64,000 bases of DNA from Streptomyces sp. MUM 203J (GCF_022414595.1 NZ_JADWYO010000006.1:1-64000); one strand, 5' to 3'. Shown: positions 43,963 to 53,005, counted from the stretch's first letter. Notes: a model not told the origin generated them from the letters alone. Made by a program: numbers and translations.

Positions 43963-44639
43963 CGCGAGCCCACCCGCTTCACACGTAAGGGTGGCGGTGT
44001 TCGGGTTCGGCTGTGAGGGAAGGGGCGTGTGTGCTGGGGTGGACAGCGGTGAGTGAGGCAAGGCACGCCTCGGTGGAACTCGACCGTCCGGGTGCTGCCC
44101 GCTTCCGTGCCCTGCCAGAGGCCCGCCCGTGTCCGTGCGGCCACCTTCCCGGTGCCGCGGTGGCGTCGCCGCCCCCGCCGTCCGTGCTGCCTCTCCCCGC
44201 CCGCGGCGCGTGCGCGGAGGAAAGGGGCCGTCGACGCCCGCCTGCGCCGCCTCGGGCGGCGAGCAGTCCACGGCCCGGGGCCGGTGCGGACTCCGGTCAG
44301 GCCCGCGAGAAGACCGCGACCAAGGGCACGGACGCCGAGCCGGGGCGGTTCGGGCCGTGGCCGTCCCGCGCGGCAGCGTGACAGCCCGCGCCCGGCGCCG
44401 TGACGGCGCCTCGCTGCGGGCAGCCGTTCCGACGGGGCGACGGGTGCCCCGCCCGAACGAGGCCGACAACCTGGGCGCGGGTCAGGGCGCCCGGGCACCG
44501 TGGCCTGACCCACGGCCCCGTGCGCGCCGCGCACCTCCTCGCGGACCCCGCCCGCGCCCCGTGGACGCGGCCCTGCCCGGGGGCGCGGGGCCGGGCGCAG
44601 GGTGTGCGCCCGCCAGAACAGCGCGGCGTTCCCCCCAGG
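43963..44639. other. about 680 bases without a recognisable gene
   Basis: Open frames on both strands here are Arg/Pro/Ala-rich and look like GC artefacts. No RNA gene or repeat is evident. A minus-strand frame ending ALFGWKCEN runs through the promoter at 43933-43962 and is not believed. Confidence 0.5.
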
Positions 44640-44651
44640 TAGCCTTGTCGC

Positions 44652-45482
44652 GTGCCACGTCTGTCTGAAGTCCTTGCCGAGCTCGACGCCCTCTGGCCCC
44701 CCGAGCGGGCCGAACAGTGGGACGCCGTGGGCACCGTCTGCGGCGAGCCCGACGCCGAAGTGACCCGCGTCCTGTTCGCCGTGGACCCGGTCCAGGAGAT
44801 CGCGGAGGAGGCGGTCAGGCTCGGCGCCGAGCTGATCGTCACCCACCACCCCCTCTACCTGCGCGGCACGACCACGGTCTCGGCGGCCACGTTCAAGGGC
44901 CGCGTCGTGCACACCCTCATCAAGCACGACATCGCGCTCCACGTCGCGCACACCAACGCCGACACCGCCGACCCCGGAGTCTCCGACGCCCTCGCGGGCG
45001 CACTGGACCTGCGCGTGACGGGCCCGCTCGTGCCGGAGAACGGCCTCGGCCGCGTCTGCGAGCTGGACCACCCGGTGACCCTCCGCGAGTTCGCCGCCCG
45101 GGCGGCGAGCCGGCTCCCCGCGACCGCACAGGGCATCCGCGTCGCCGGCGACCTGGACGCGACCGTGCACCGCGTCGCCGTCAGCGGCGGCTCCGGCGAC
45201 AGCCTCTTCGACGCGGTCCGCGCGGCGGGTGTCGACGCGTTCCTCACCGCCGACCTGCGCCACCACCCGGCCTCCGAGGCCACCCAGCACTCCCCGCTCG
45301 GCCTCGTCGACGCCGCCCACTGGGCCACCGAGTGGCCCTGGTGCGAACTCGCCGCCGCGCAGCTCGACGCGATCTCCGACCGCAACGGCTGGAACCTGCG
45401 GGTGCACGTCTCCACGACGGTCACCGACCCGTGGGCCGCCCACCACACGTCACCTTCAACCACCTCTGGAGCCCCCAACTGA
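44652..45482 (+). CDS. Nif3-like dinuclear metal-centre protein
   Basis: A 276-residue NIF3/DUF34 protein: LSEVLAELDALWPPERAEQW at the start, LIVTHHPLYLRGTTTV (metal-binding His pair), LHVAHTNADTADPGVSDALA and, near the end, AFLTADLRHHPASEA and LGLVDAAHWATEW (further metal ligands). These proteins form hexamers with two metals per subunit; a GTP cyclohydrolase I type 2 label is often given without proof. TAGCCT at 44640-44645 precedes the GTG by 6 bases, so the operon mRNA is probably leaderless. The stop overlaps the next gene by 4 bases. Confidence 0.9.
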   Translation: MPRLSEVLAELDALWPPERAEQWDAVGTVCGEPDAEVTRVLFAVDPVQEIAEEAVRLGAELIVTHHPLYLRGTTTVSAATFKGRVVHTLIKHDIALHVAHTNADTADPGVSDALAGALDLRVTGPLVPENGLGRVCELDHPVTLREFAARAASRLPATAQGIRVAGDLDATVHRVAVSGGSGDSLFDAVRAAGVDAFLTADLRHHPASEATQHSPLGLVDAAHWATEWPWCELAAAQLDAISDRNGWNLRVHVSTTVTDPWAAHHTSPSTTSGAPN

Positions 45483-46222
45483 ACGCCGCGCCCGCCGACC
45501 AGATCCGCCTCCTCGACGTCCAGGCCCTGGACACCCGTCTGTCCCAGCTGGCCCACAAGCGCCGCACGCTGCCGGAGCACGCCGAGATCGAGTCGCTGAC
45601 CAAGGACCTCACCCAGCTCCGCGACCTGCTGGTCGCCGCGCAGACGGAGGAGAGCGACTGCGCCCGCGAGCAGACCAAGGCCGAGCAGGACGTCGACCAG
45701 GTCCGTCAGCGCGCCGCCCGCGACCAGCAGCGGCTGGACTCGGGCGCGATCACCTCCCCGAAGGACCTGGAGAGCCTCCAGAAGGAGATCGTGTCGCTTT
45801 CCAAGCGCCAGGCGGACCTTGAGGACGTCGTCCTGGAGGTCATGGAGCGCCGGGAGTCCGCGCAGGAGCGGGTGAACGAGCTGACCGAGCGCGTCGCCTC
45901 CGTGCAGGCGAAGGCCGACGACGCGACGGGCCGCCGCGACAAGGCGCAGGAGGAGCTGGACGGCGAGGCGGCCTCGGTCGCCAAGGAGCGCGCGCTCGTG
46001 GCGGATTCGGTCCCGGCGGACCTGATGAAGCTGTACGAGAAGATCCGCGAGCAGCAGGGTGGGGTGGGTGCGGCCCGCCTGTACCAGCGCCGCTGCGAGG
46101 GCTGCCACATCGAGCTCAACATCACGGAGCTGAACGAGGTCCGCGCGGCCGCGGCCGACACCGTCGTCCGGTGTGAGAACTGCCGCCGCATCCTGGTCCG
46201 CACCCCGGACTCTGGCCTCTGA
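45479..46222 (+). CDS. C4-type zinc-ribbon coiled-coil protein (CTG start)
   Basis: A 247-residue protein: residues 10-180 are an antiparallel coiled coil (IESLTKDLTQLRDLLVAAQT, LESLQKEIVSLSKRQADLED), and the C-terminal 45 residues a zinc ribbon (CEGCHIELNITELNEV then VVRCENCRRIL, CxxC x2). Family members (zf-RING_7, CT398-like) follow Nif3 genes in actinobacteria. The expected first residues are NAAPADQIRLLDVQALD; the codon before them is CTG overlapping the Nif3 stop (CTGA), with GGAG 11 bases upstream. No ATG/GTG/TTG fits between that point and a GTG at 45431, so I infer a rare CTG start. Confidence 0.8.
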   Translation: MNAAPADQIRLLDVQALDTRLSQLAHKRRTLPEHAEIESLTKDLTQLRDLLVAAQTEESDCAREQTKAEQDVDQVRQRAARDQQRLDSGAITSPKDLESLQKEIVSLSKRQADLEDVVLEVMERRESAQERVNELTERVASVQAKADDATGRRDKAQEELDGEAASVAKERALVADSVPADLMKLYEKIREQQGGVGAARLYQRRCEGCHIELNITELNEVRAAAADTVVRCENCRRILVRTPDSGL

Positions 46223-47604
46223 TGGACGGGCTCGCGCCGCGTGAGCTGATCGTCGAGGCCGACGGCGGCTCCCGGGGCAACCCGGGCCCCGCCGGTTACG
46301 GCGCGGTGGTCCTGGACCCGGTCTCGGGGGAGGCCCTGGTGGAGACGGCCGAGTACATCGGCGTCGCCACCAACAACGTGGCCGAGTACAAGGGCCTCCT
46401 CGCCGGCCTGCGCGCTGCCCGCGAACTGGCGCCGGAGGCGACGGTCCGGGTCCGCATGGACTCCAAGCTGGTCGTCGAGCAGATGTCCGGCCGCTGGAAG
46501 ATCAAGCACCCGGACATGAAGCCGCTGGCGGCGGAGGCGGCGCGGGTCTTCCCGGCGGACCGGGTCTCGTACGAGTGGATCCCCCGCGCCCGGAACAAGC
46601 ACGCCGACCGCCTCGCGAACGAGGCCATGGACGCGGGCCGCCGGGGCGCCCAGTGGACCCCGTCCACCTCCCGCGCGGCCCTGGACGCGGCGGCGGCCCG
46701 GGTGGTCGGCGACGCCACGGCAGGCGCGGCGAAGGCCCGTGCGGCCCTGGCCACGGCCGCAGGCGCGGCCGGGTCCGCCGCTGCCGCCGCCACGGGTACT
46801 CCCGCCGCCGTGCGCGACGGGGGTTCCCCCTGGCCGGTCGAGGCCGAGAACGCGGGAGAGGGCGGGCACGGCGGCACCCCCGAGGGGGCCGAACCCGGCC
46901 CGCCCCTCAGCCGCGACGAGCCCCGGCGGCGGCCCACCGTCGGATGGGCCGCCGCCCCCGACCTCGGCGAACCCGCCACCTTCGTCCTGCTCCGCCACGG
47001 CGAGACCCTCCTCACCCCGCAGAAGCGGTTCTCCGGCAGCGGCGGCACGGACCCGGAGCTGTCCGAGGCCGGCCGCCACCAGGCCGAGGCCGCCGCCGAG
47101 ATGCTCGCCGCGCGCGGCACCGTCCAGGACATCGTCGCCTCGCCCCTCCTCCGCTGCCGCCAGACCGCCCAGACCGTCGCCGCCCGCCTCGGCCTGGACG
47201 TACGGATCGAGGAGGGTCTGCGCGAGGCCGATTTCGGCGCCTGGGAGGGCCTGACCTTCGCCGAGGCCCGCGAACGCCACCCCGAGGAACTGGACGCCTG
47301 GCTGGCGTCCCCGAAGGCCGCACCCCCCGGCGGCGAGTCGTTCGCGGCCGTGTCCCGCCGGGTCGCCGCCGCCCGCGACCGCCTGACGGAGCGCTACGCG
47401 GGCCGCACGGTCCTGCTGGTCACCCATGTCACGCCGATCAAGACCCTGGTGCGGCTGGCCCTCGGTGCCCCGCCGGAGGCACTGTTCCGCATGGAGCTGT
47501 CGGCCGCGTCGATCTCGGTCATCGCGTACTACCGGGACGGCAACACCTCCGTACGGCTCCTGAACGACACGTCCCACCTGCGAGCGGGGGAGCGGCGCAC
47601 ATGA
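46222..47604 (+). CDS. bifunctional RNase H / acid phosphatase (SCO2299-like)
   Basis: A 460-residue fusion. Residues 1-140 are a type 1 RNase H (ELIVEADGGSRGNPGPAGYG with the first Asp, TNNVAEYKGLLAGL with Glu, RVRMDSKLVVEQMSGRWKI with Asp, and RARNKHADRLANEAMD with the last Asp). A 100-residue Ala/Pro linker follows. Residues about 250-455 are a histidine phosphatase (FVLLRHGETLLTPQKRFSG, LREADFGAWEGLTFAEARER, LVTHVTPIKTL). S. coelicolor SCO2299 has this fusion and both activities; the phosphatase resembles CobC. ATG overlaps the previous stop by one base. Confidence 0.95.
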   Translation: MDGLAPRELIVEADGGSRGNPGPAGYGAVVLDPVSGEALVETAEYIGVATNNVAEYKGLLAGLRAARELAPEATVRVRMDSKLVVEQMSGRWKIKHPDMKPLAAEAARVFPADRVSYEWIPRARNKHADRLANEAMDAGRRGAQWTPSTSRAALDAAAARVVGDATAGAAKARAALATAAGAAGSAAAAATGTPAAVRDGGSPWPVEAENAGEGGHGGTPEGAEPGPPLSRDEPRRRPTVGWAAAPDLGEPATFVLLRHGETLLTPQKRFSGSGGTDPELSEAGRHQAEAAAEMLAARGTVQDIVASPLLRCRQTAQTVAARLGLDVRIEEGLREADFGAWEGLTFAEARERHPEELDAWLASPKAAPPGGESFAAVSRRVAAARDRLTERYAGRTVLLVTHVTPIKTLVRLALGAPPEALFRMELSAASISVIAYYRDGNTSVRLLNDTSHLRAGERRT

Positions 47605-48467
47605 CGACAGCCGGCTGGGAACTCTCCTACGACGTCACGGCGTTCCAGCGGCAGGCCGCCGCCTACCTGGAGAGCCACCCGGCCCGCTGCACCGCCCTGC
47701 TCACCACCGCCGAGAACCTGCGCGTCCACGGCCCGCGGTCGTACGGGGGCGGGGACCCGCGCTTCGGATGGTGGCGGGCGACGGATGGCGGCCCGGTCGA
47801 GGCCGCGTTCGTGTACACGCCGCCGTCCCCGCCGCTGCTCGGCCCCATGCCGGACCGCGCCGCGCGGGAACTCGCGGTCGCGCTGCGGCTCACTGGCGCG
47901 GACCTGACGGGCGTCAAGGGTGTCGACGGCTCGGCCCAGGCGTTCGCGGAGACCTGGACGGACGACGCGCCCCGCACCTGGGCCGTGGCCTTCCGCCTCC
48001 GGCTCCTGAGACTGGCCGAGCTCGCCCCGCCCCGGCCCGCGCCGCCCGGCACCGGGCGCCGCGCCACGCCCGGGGACGTGCCGATGGCGGCCGCATGGAT
48101 GCGCGCCTTCATCGCCGACACGGGCCAGGAGACCGGCCCGGACACGGACTTCACGGCCCACGTAACCCGCCGCATCGCGAACGGGGGCCTGTACCTGTGG
48201 GAGGCGGACGGTCGTCCCGTGTCGATGGCGGCACACTCACTCGTGGTGGCCGGCCAGTCCCGTGTCGGCCCCGTCTACACCCCGCGTGAGTGCCGCGGGC
48301 GCGGCTACGGCGCCGCCGCCACCGCCGCGGCCACCAGGTCGGCCCTCACCGCGGGCGCCCGGCAGGTACTGCTGTTCGCGGACGCGGCGAACCCCACGAG
48401 CAACGCCCTGTACGAACGCCTCGGCTACCGCCTGCTGGGCCACCACGTGGACATCGACTTCGCCTGA
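47601..48467 (+). CDS. GNAT-family N-acetyltransferase (two-domain)
   Basis: A 288-residue protein with a divergent N-terminal half (WELSYDVTAFQRQAAAYLES to FRLRLLRLAEL) and a canonical C-terminal GNAT domain: VYTPRECRGRGYGAAATAAA is the acetyl-CoA loop and ANPTSNALYERLGYRLLG the last helix and strand. The ATG overlaps the RNase H gene's stop (ATGA), so it is fourth in the Nif3 unit and translationally coupled. Pfam-type names for the layout include FR47-like. Substrate unknown. Confidence 0.85.
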   Translation: MTTAGWELSYDVTAFQRQAAAYLESHPARCTALLTTAENLRVHGPRSYGGGDPRFGWWRATDGGPVEAAFVYTPPSPPLLGPMPDRAARELAVALRLTGADLTGVKGVDGSAQAFAETWTDDAPRTWAVAFRLRLLRLAELAPPRPAPPGTGRRATPGDVPMAAAWMRAFIADTGQETGPDTDFTAHVTRRIANGGLYLWEADGRPVSMAAHSLVVAGQSRVGPVYTPRECRGRGYGAAATAAATRSALTAGARQVLLFADAANPTSNALYERLGYRLLGHHVDIDFA

Positions 48468-48484
48468 GGCACACCGTCCGGCAG

Positions 48485-49267
48485 TCAGTGCACCTGTTCC
48501 ACCAGCACGTCCAGCGACCAGGGCTTCCCGCCCCGGGCGGGCGCCTCGGCCTCGACGACGTACCCCAGCCCGCGCAGCACCTCGACCAGCTCGCCGGGCT
48601 CGGACGGCGCGGCCCCGGCCTCCAGCAGACTCCGCACGATCCGCCCCTTGGTGGCCTTGTTGAAGTGGCTGACCACCTTCCGCGTCGGCGCGTGCAGCAC
48701 GCGGACGGTCGCCGTCCGCCCGGCCACCTCGCCCTTCGGCCGCCACGCCGCCGCGTACGCCGACGAGCGCAGGTCCAGCACCAGACCGTCCCCGGCGGCC
48801 TCCGGCATGGCCGCCGCCATGGGCCCGCGCCAGTACGCGCCGAGCGCCCCCAGCCCGGGCAGCCTCACGCCCATGGAACAGCGGTACGACGGGATCCGGT
48901 CGTCGACCCGCACCGCGCCCCACAGCCCCGAGAACACCAGCAGCGACTCCCGGGCGCGCTTCCGGGCCGCCGCGTCGAGCGTGGCGAGGCCCAGCGCGTC
49001 GTACAGCACCCCGGTGTAGATCTCCCCGGCGGGCCGCGCCCCGGCGCCGAGCAGCCTGGCGTTCTTGGCGACCTCCCCGCGCAGCCCCTCGCTCAGGCCC
49101 AGCACCTCGCGTGCCTTCTCCTCGTCGCCCGCGCACAGCTCGACCAGCTCGGCCAGCACGGCCGCCCGCGCCTCCGCGAGCCCCGGCAGCGACAGTCCCT
49201 CCGGTGCGAGCGGCGCACCCCGCCCGGAGGCGGCCTTGCCTTCCGAGGGCGGCAACAGGACAAGCAC
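48485..49267 (-). CDS. yaaA: peroxide stress protein YaaA
   Basis: A 260-residue YaaA/DUF328 protein: VLVLLPPSEGKAASGRGAPL at the start, then AIYTGVLYDALGLATL-like GEIYTGVLYDALG, LVFSGLWGAVRVDDRIPSYR, and VVSHFNKATKGRIVRSLLEA. In E. coli YaaA limits free iron during hydrogen peroxide stress and binds DNA. Length and motifs are complete. AAGGAG precedes the GTG by 7 nt. It is convergent with the GNAT gene. No OxyR-like site was recognised. Confidence 0.9.
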   Translation of the reverse strand: MLVLLPPSEGKAASGRGAPLAPEGLSLPGLAEARAAVLAELVELCAGDEEKAREVLGLSEGLRGEVAKNARLLGAGARPAGEIYTGVLYDALGLATLDAAARKRARESLLVFSGLWGAVRVDDRIPSYRCSMGVRLPGLGALGAYWRGPMAAAMPEAAGDGLVLDLRSSAYAAAWRPKGEVAGRTATVRVLHAPTRKVVSHFNKATKGRIVRSLLEAGAAPSEPGELVEVLRGLGYVVEAEAPARGGKPWSLDVLVEQVH

Positions 49268-49434
49268 GGTGTGTCTCCTTCGTACGTACGCGGGCGGGGG
49301 TGCGGCCCCCACGGCGCCCCGAGCCTCCCGGCAGGGGCGCCGCCCGCCAGCGTACAAACCCCGCACGACGACCACGCACCACACGGAGGGCAGCCCGACA
49401 TGCCGTACCCCCACCCCGGGCCTACGCTCGCGTT

Positions 49435-50883
49435 ATGCCCCGTCGCCACCTCCATGTGACCGGCGCCGCCGAGGCACCCCTGGGGGTCGCCCTGCGCGGC
49501 CTGCGCGCCGAGCTCGACGTGCCGCGCGGTTTCCCCGAGACCGTCCTGGCCGAGGCGGAGGCAGCCGCGAAGGCCCCGCGGCTGCCCGCGCGGGACGCCA
49601 CGGACCTGCCGCTGTTCACCGTCGACCCGCCCGGCTCCCGGGACCTCGACCAGGCCATGCACCTGGCCCGCCGCGCGGACGGCGGTTACCGGGTGCACTA
49701 CGCGATCGCGGATGTCGCCGCGTTCGTCACGCCCGGCGGCGCGGTCGACGCGGAGGCGCACCGCAGGGTCACGACCCTGTACTTCCCCGACGGCCGCGTC
49801 CCGCTGCACCCGCCGGTCCTGTCCGAGGGCGCGGCCAGCCTGCTGCCGTCGCAGAGCGTGCCCGCGCTGCTGTGGCGCATCGACCTGGACGCGTACGGGC
49901 GCCGGGTCGCGACCGAGGTGCACCGCGCACTGGTCCGCTCGCGCGCCCGCCTCGACTACGCGACGGTGCAGCAGCAGACCGACACGGGTACGGCCGAGGA
50001 ACCGGTGGCGCTGCTCCGCGACATCGGCAGGCTGCGGGAGGGGCTGGAGGCCGAGCGTGGCGGCATCTCCCTGCGCGTGCCCGAGCAGGAGATCACCGAG
50101 CGCGACGGCGGCTACCACCTGGCATTCCGCCCACCCCGCCCCGCGGACGCCTGGAACGCACAGATCAGCCTGCTCACCGGCATGGCCGCGGCGGACCTCA
50201 TGACGGCCGCGGGCACCGGCATCCTCCGCACCCTCCCCACGGCCCCGTCCGGCGCCGTGGCCCGGCTGCGGCGCTCCGCGCAGGCACTGGGCGTCGACTG
50301 GCCGCATCACGTCTCGTACGCGGCCCTGCTGCGCTCCCTGGACCCGGACGAGCCCCGGAACGCCGCGTTCCTCCAGGACTGCACGGCCCTGCTGCGCGGC
50401 GCCGGCTACACGGTCTTCACGGACGGCAACCTGCCCGTCCCCGCCCTGCACGCCGCCGTCGCCGACGAGTACACCCACTGCACGGCCCCGCTGCGCCGCC
50501 TCGTCGACCGCTACGCGGGCGAACTGTGCGTCGCGGCCGCCGCGGGCGCCGAACCGCCCGAGTGGGTGCGGACCGCGCTCCCCGGCCTGCCCCGCCGGAT
50601 GGCCGAGGGCACCCGCCGCGCCAACCGCGTGGAGCGTGAATGCCTCGACCTCGTGGAGGCGGCCCTCCTGATGGACCGGGTGGGCGAGGTCTTCGCGGGC
50701 GTCGTCGTGGACGTCCGCGACGACGACCCGACGACCGGCACGGTCCACCTATCGGACCCGGCGGTCATCGCCCGCGTCGACAGCCGGTCCGCCTCCGAAC
50801 CCCTGCCCCTGGCCGAACGCCTGGAGGTCCGCCTCACCGCGGCCTTCCCGGGCCGCGAGAAGGCCCGCTTCGTCCCGGCGTGA
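49435..50883 (+). CDS. RNB-domain ribonuclease (RNase II family)
   Basis: A 482-residue exoribonuclease. After a short N-terminus the RNB domain runs from FTVDPPGSRDLDQAMHL (metal-binding Asp cluster) through YAIADVAAFVTPGGAVDAEA, ATTLYFPDGRVPLHPPVL-like TTLYFPDGRVPLHPPVLSEG, to YTHCTAPLRRLVDRYAGELC. A C-terminal beta-barrel (residues about 410-480) resembles a reduced S1 domain. Such actinobacterial proteins are shorter than RNase II/R and lack the N-terminal cold-shock domains. TACGCT at 49423-49428 lies 6 bases before the ATG, so transcription is probably leaderless. Confidence 0.9.
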   Translation: MPRRHLHVTGAAEAPLGVALRGLRAELDVPRGFPETVLAEAEAAAKAPRLPARDATDLPLFTVDPPGSRDLDQAMHLARRADGGYRVHYAIADVAAFVTPGGAVDAEAHRRVTTLYFPDGRVPLHPPVLSEGAASLLPSQSVPALLWRIDLDAYGRRVATEVHRALVRSRARLDYATVQQQTDTGTAEEPVALLRDIGRLREGLEAERGGISLRVPEQEITERDGGYHLAFRPPRPADAWNAQISLLTGMAAADLMTAAGTGILRTLPTAPSGAVARLRRSAQALGVDWPHHVSYAALLRSLDPDEPRNAAFLQDCTALLRGAGYTVFTDGNLPVPALHAAVADEYTHCTAPLRRLVDRYAGELCVAAAAGAEPPEWVRTALPGLPRRMAEGTRRANRVERECLDLVEAALLMDRVGEVFAGVVVDVRDDDPTTGTVHLSDPAVIARVDSRSASEPLPLAERLEVRLTAAFPGREKARFVPA

Positions 50884-51005
50884 CCGCGGCCCGCCGGGTT
50901 CGGGGGCAGGGGGAGAGCGGGCGGGAGATGGGAAAGGCTCCGTTCTCACGGACGGTGGGTGCGGCGATGTCCCAGTCCGAGCAGCGACCAAGGAAGGAGC
51001 GGGAC

Positions 51006-51345
51006 ATGGCTGCCACGGCACATTCTTCGCTCGCGCAGGCGGACGACGTCCTGCTGAGGGCTTCCTGGCACTGGACACGCCGGAGGGCTTCCGAGCGGAG
51101 CTCGTCGAGGCGGAGATCGTCGTGACACCACCGCCGGACGGGACCATGCGGACGACGTCAGCCAGATCCTCAGGAAGGTTCTGAAGCGTTCGCGGACTGA
51201 GGCGGATTTCTGCGGCCGCCAGAGTCCCAAGATCCCGAGTGCGGGAGGTCGCACCCCGAACCGTGTGATCCCCGACGGCACCTTCGCACCGCTGGAGGGC
51301 AGGCCCCCTTCGGCTTCGACCTGGAGACCGCCGACCTCCTCTCAG
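51006..51345 (+). pseudogene. remnant of a Uma2-family (DUF820) nuclease
   Basis: AAGGAG at 50994-50999 and an ATG at 51006 open MAATAHSSLAQADDVLLRA. The sequence then continues only by changing frame twice: FLALDTPEGFRAELVEAEIV (near 51065), then ADDVSQILRKVLKRSRTEAD and NRVIPDGTFAPLE. Finally PFGFDLETADLL appears, which is the normal C-terminal motif of Uma2, after loss of the central 70-odd residues with the catalytic strands. Uma2 proteins are PD-(D/E)XK-like nucleases, abundant in Streptomyces. Two frameshifts plus a deletion make this a clear pseudogene. Confidence 0.8.
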
Positions 51346-51369
51346 GCCCGGTGTCCCCGCGCGGCCGGG

Positions 51370-51375
51370 TACCAT
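51370..51375 (+). promoter_or_regulatory. -10 box (TACCAT) for rnpB
   Basis: TACCAT lies 8 bases before the predicted 5' end of RNase P RNA at 51384. The -35 region falls in the Uma2 remnant and is not conspicuous. Confidence 0.45.
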
Positions 51376-51383
51376 GGTCCGCA

Positions 51384-51796
51384 CGGCAGACGAGCCGGGC
51401 GGACGGCCGCGTGGAGCCCCCAGGGGCTTCCCGAGGAACGTCCGGGCTCCACAGGGCAGGGTGGTGGCTAACGGCCACCCGGGGTGACCCGCGGGACAGT
51501 GCCACAGAAAGCAGACCGCCGGGGGCCTCGGCCCTCGGTAAGGGTGAAACGGTGGTGTAAGAGACCACCAGCGCCTGAGGTGACTCAGGCGGCTCGGTAA
51601 ACCCCACCCGGAGCAAGGTCAAGAGGGACCGTCGCAAGACGGTCCTGCGCGGACGTTCGAGGGCTGCCCGCCCGAGTCCGCGGGTAGACCGCACGAGACC
51701 GGCGGCAACGCCGGTCCTAGATGGATGGCCGTCGCCGTGGGTGCCCGCGAGGACCCCACGGAACAGAACCCGGCGTACAGCCCGACTCGTCTGCCG
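51384..51796 (+). ncRNA. rnpB: RNase P RNA (class A)
   Basis: The terminal helix P1 pairs CGGCAGACGAG (51384-51394) with CTCGTCTGCCG (51786-51796). Inside are the universally conserved elements: GAGGAACGTCCGGGCTCCAC (P3/P4 region), GGGTGACCCGCGGGACAGTG, CCACAGAAAGCAGACCGCC, then AAGGGTGAAACGGTGGTGTA AGAGACC (shown split), and near the 3' end AGATGGATGGCCGTCGCC and ACAGAACCCGGCGTACAG. Together these are diagnostic of bacterial RNase P RNA, the ribozyme that trims tRNA 5' ends. Length (413 nt) suits Streptomyces. Confidence 0.97.
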
Positions 51797-51812
51797 CCCC
51801 TTCGGGGGCAGG

Positions 51813-51843
51813 CCCCTGATCAGGTGTTTTGCCTGGTCAGGGG
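51813..51843 (+). terminator. terminator of rnpB
   Basis: CCCCTGATCAGG and CCTGGTCAGGGG pair (one G-T) around a 7-base T-rich loop, 16 bases after rnpB, followed by TCGCTTTC. Confidence 0.8.
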
Positions 51844-51849
51844 TCGCTT

Positions 51850-52053
51850 TCATACCTCCGCAGCCGAGTGACCGTTGCTCACTCTTTGTAACTGTTTCCG
51901 GGTGTTTCTCGGTGCTGTGTGGCGATCCTGTGGCGGTGACGACGCCCCGATGAGCCGATCGTGAGCGGGCTGCATGAAGGGCCCCACCTCGTCTGGCGCA
52001 CTCTCTGCTCGGTCAGGCCGGTGCTGCTGTGGCGGCATGACGGAGGCGGTCAT
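51850..52053 (-). CDS. short hypothetical ORF, possibly a remnant
   Basis: AAGGAG lies 5 nt before an ATG that opens 67 codons, MTASVMPPQQHRPDRAESAP and on to a stop beside the rnpB terminator. The composition is Pro/Gln/Arg-rich and unstructured, with lower GC than usual here. The good ribosome site is the only positive sign. It lies among pseudogenes and may be the intact start of a gene whose body has been lost. Confidence 0.3.
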   Translation of the reverse strand: MTASVMPPQQHRPDRAESAPDEVGPFMQPAHDRLIGASSPPQDRHTAPRNTRKQLQRVSNGHSAAEV

Positions 52054-52243
52054 GAGAACTCCTTGGGCTGAAGGATGTGGTGCGGGAACCGCCTGCGTTG
52101 GGGGCGCGGGCACAAGGATCGCCCGGCGAGGAGGCGGGCCGACGAGGCTCTGTCGTACGGGATGACCGTGATCCACCCGGCTTGCGGGCACATCCGGGAG
52201 TACCGCGCCTCGACGCCCGAACCGCGCCGCCCGGAGGCGCCGA

Positions 52244-52692
52244 GTCCACTTCGGCCCGGACAACGCGTACGGAAACGGCCGCCGAGAGGATGACCGGCTG
52301 ATCTACGAGGACAGCATCGCGCCCGTCCACCGGGCCGGACAGACCGTCCTGTGGAACGGCACCCACCGCATCGATGAACACCTCACCCTGGAGTCCGCGC
52401 CGGGCCACACGCCCGGCTCATCCGTACTGCGGCTCGCATCCGGGAGCGACCGGGCGGTCTTTGTCGGCGATCTTCTGCACAGCCCGGTGCAGATCCTCGC
52501 GCCCTCCTGCAACAGCTGCTTCTGTCTGGATGCGGCACAAGCAGTGGCCAGCCGCCACCGGATGCTCGAACGAGCCGCCCTCGAAAAGGAGTTGGTCCTC
52601 CCTGCACACTTCGGCGGAGCGGGGGCGTGGAAGTCAGGCAAGAGGGCGGCGGGTTCACCCTCGGACGGTGGGCGGCCTACGGTACGGAGTAG
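52244..52692 (+). pseudogene. 5'-truncated, frameshifted MBL-fold metallohydrolase
   Basis: Without a start codon in place, the sequence reads VHFGPDNAYGNG, then YEDSIAPVHRAGQTVLWNGT, TLESAPGHTPGSSVLRLASG, AVFVGDLLHSPVQILAPSCN and LVLPAHFGGAG. These are the C-terminal half motifs of the family (GHTPG, G-D, final H). Near 52620 the frame must shift to give the normal ending GGGFTLGRWAAYGTE and a stop at 52690-52692. The N-terminal HxHxDH zinc motif is missing. Unlike the surroundings, the preserved part still shows codon bias, so decay is recent. Confidence 0.8.
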
Positions 52693-53005
52693 GTCGCGTC
52701 AGTCATGGCAGTCATGGACCGCGACCATGGCGCACCGGATCTCCGATGTGCCCGTTCGGTGCGCATCCTGAGCCGGCATCGCGCGTGGAGACGTGGGCCC
52801 TGCATCCGCCCGTGGGCCGGCCAGGAGCGTGTCCCGGTAATCGGCGACCGGTTGAGGGTCCGTGGTCGGGGTGGCCGATCCGACCTGCCGAGAACGTAAC
52901 GTCGGATTGCCGCCAGCACCCTTCGCCCGGTTCGCGGACAGTTGGTGACGGCTCGTGCACCGCACGGCGAGCCTCTTCAGCTCACCTCCTGCGAAAGGCG
53001 AACGA
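52693..53005. other. 313-base intergenic region
   Basis: No gene or RNA is recognised. It carries scattered lower-GC sequence like the decay zone before it and should contain the promoter of the flavin-reductase-like gene. Confidence 0.45.

Noticed and set aside
43936..44469. Minus-strand ORF ending CEAGGLALFGWKCEN, considered as a Cys-containing peptide precursor
   Set aside because: The end coincides with a clear promoter for the downstream gene, there is no ribosome site for a short start, and no maturation genes are adjacent.
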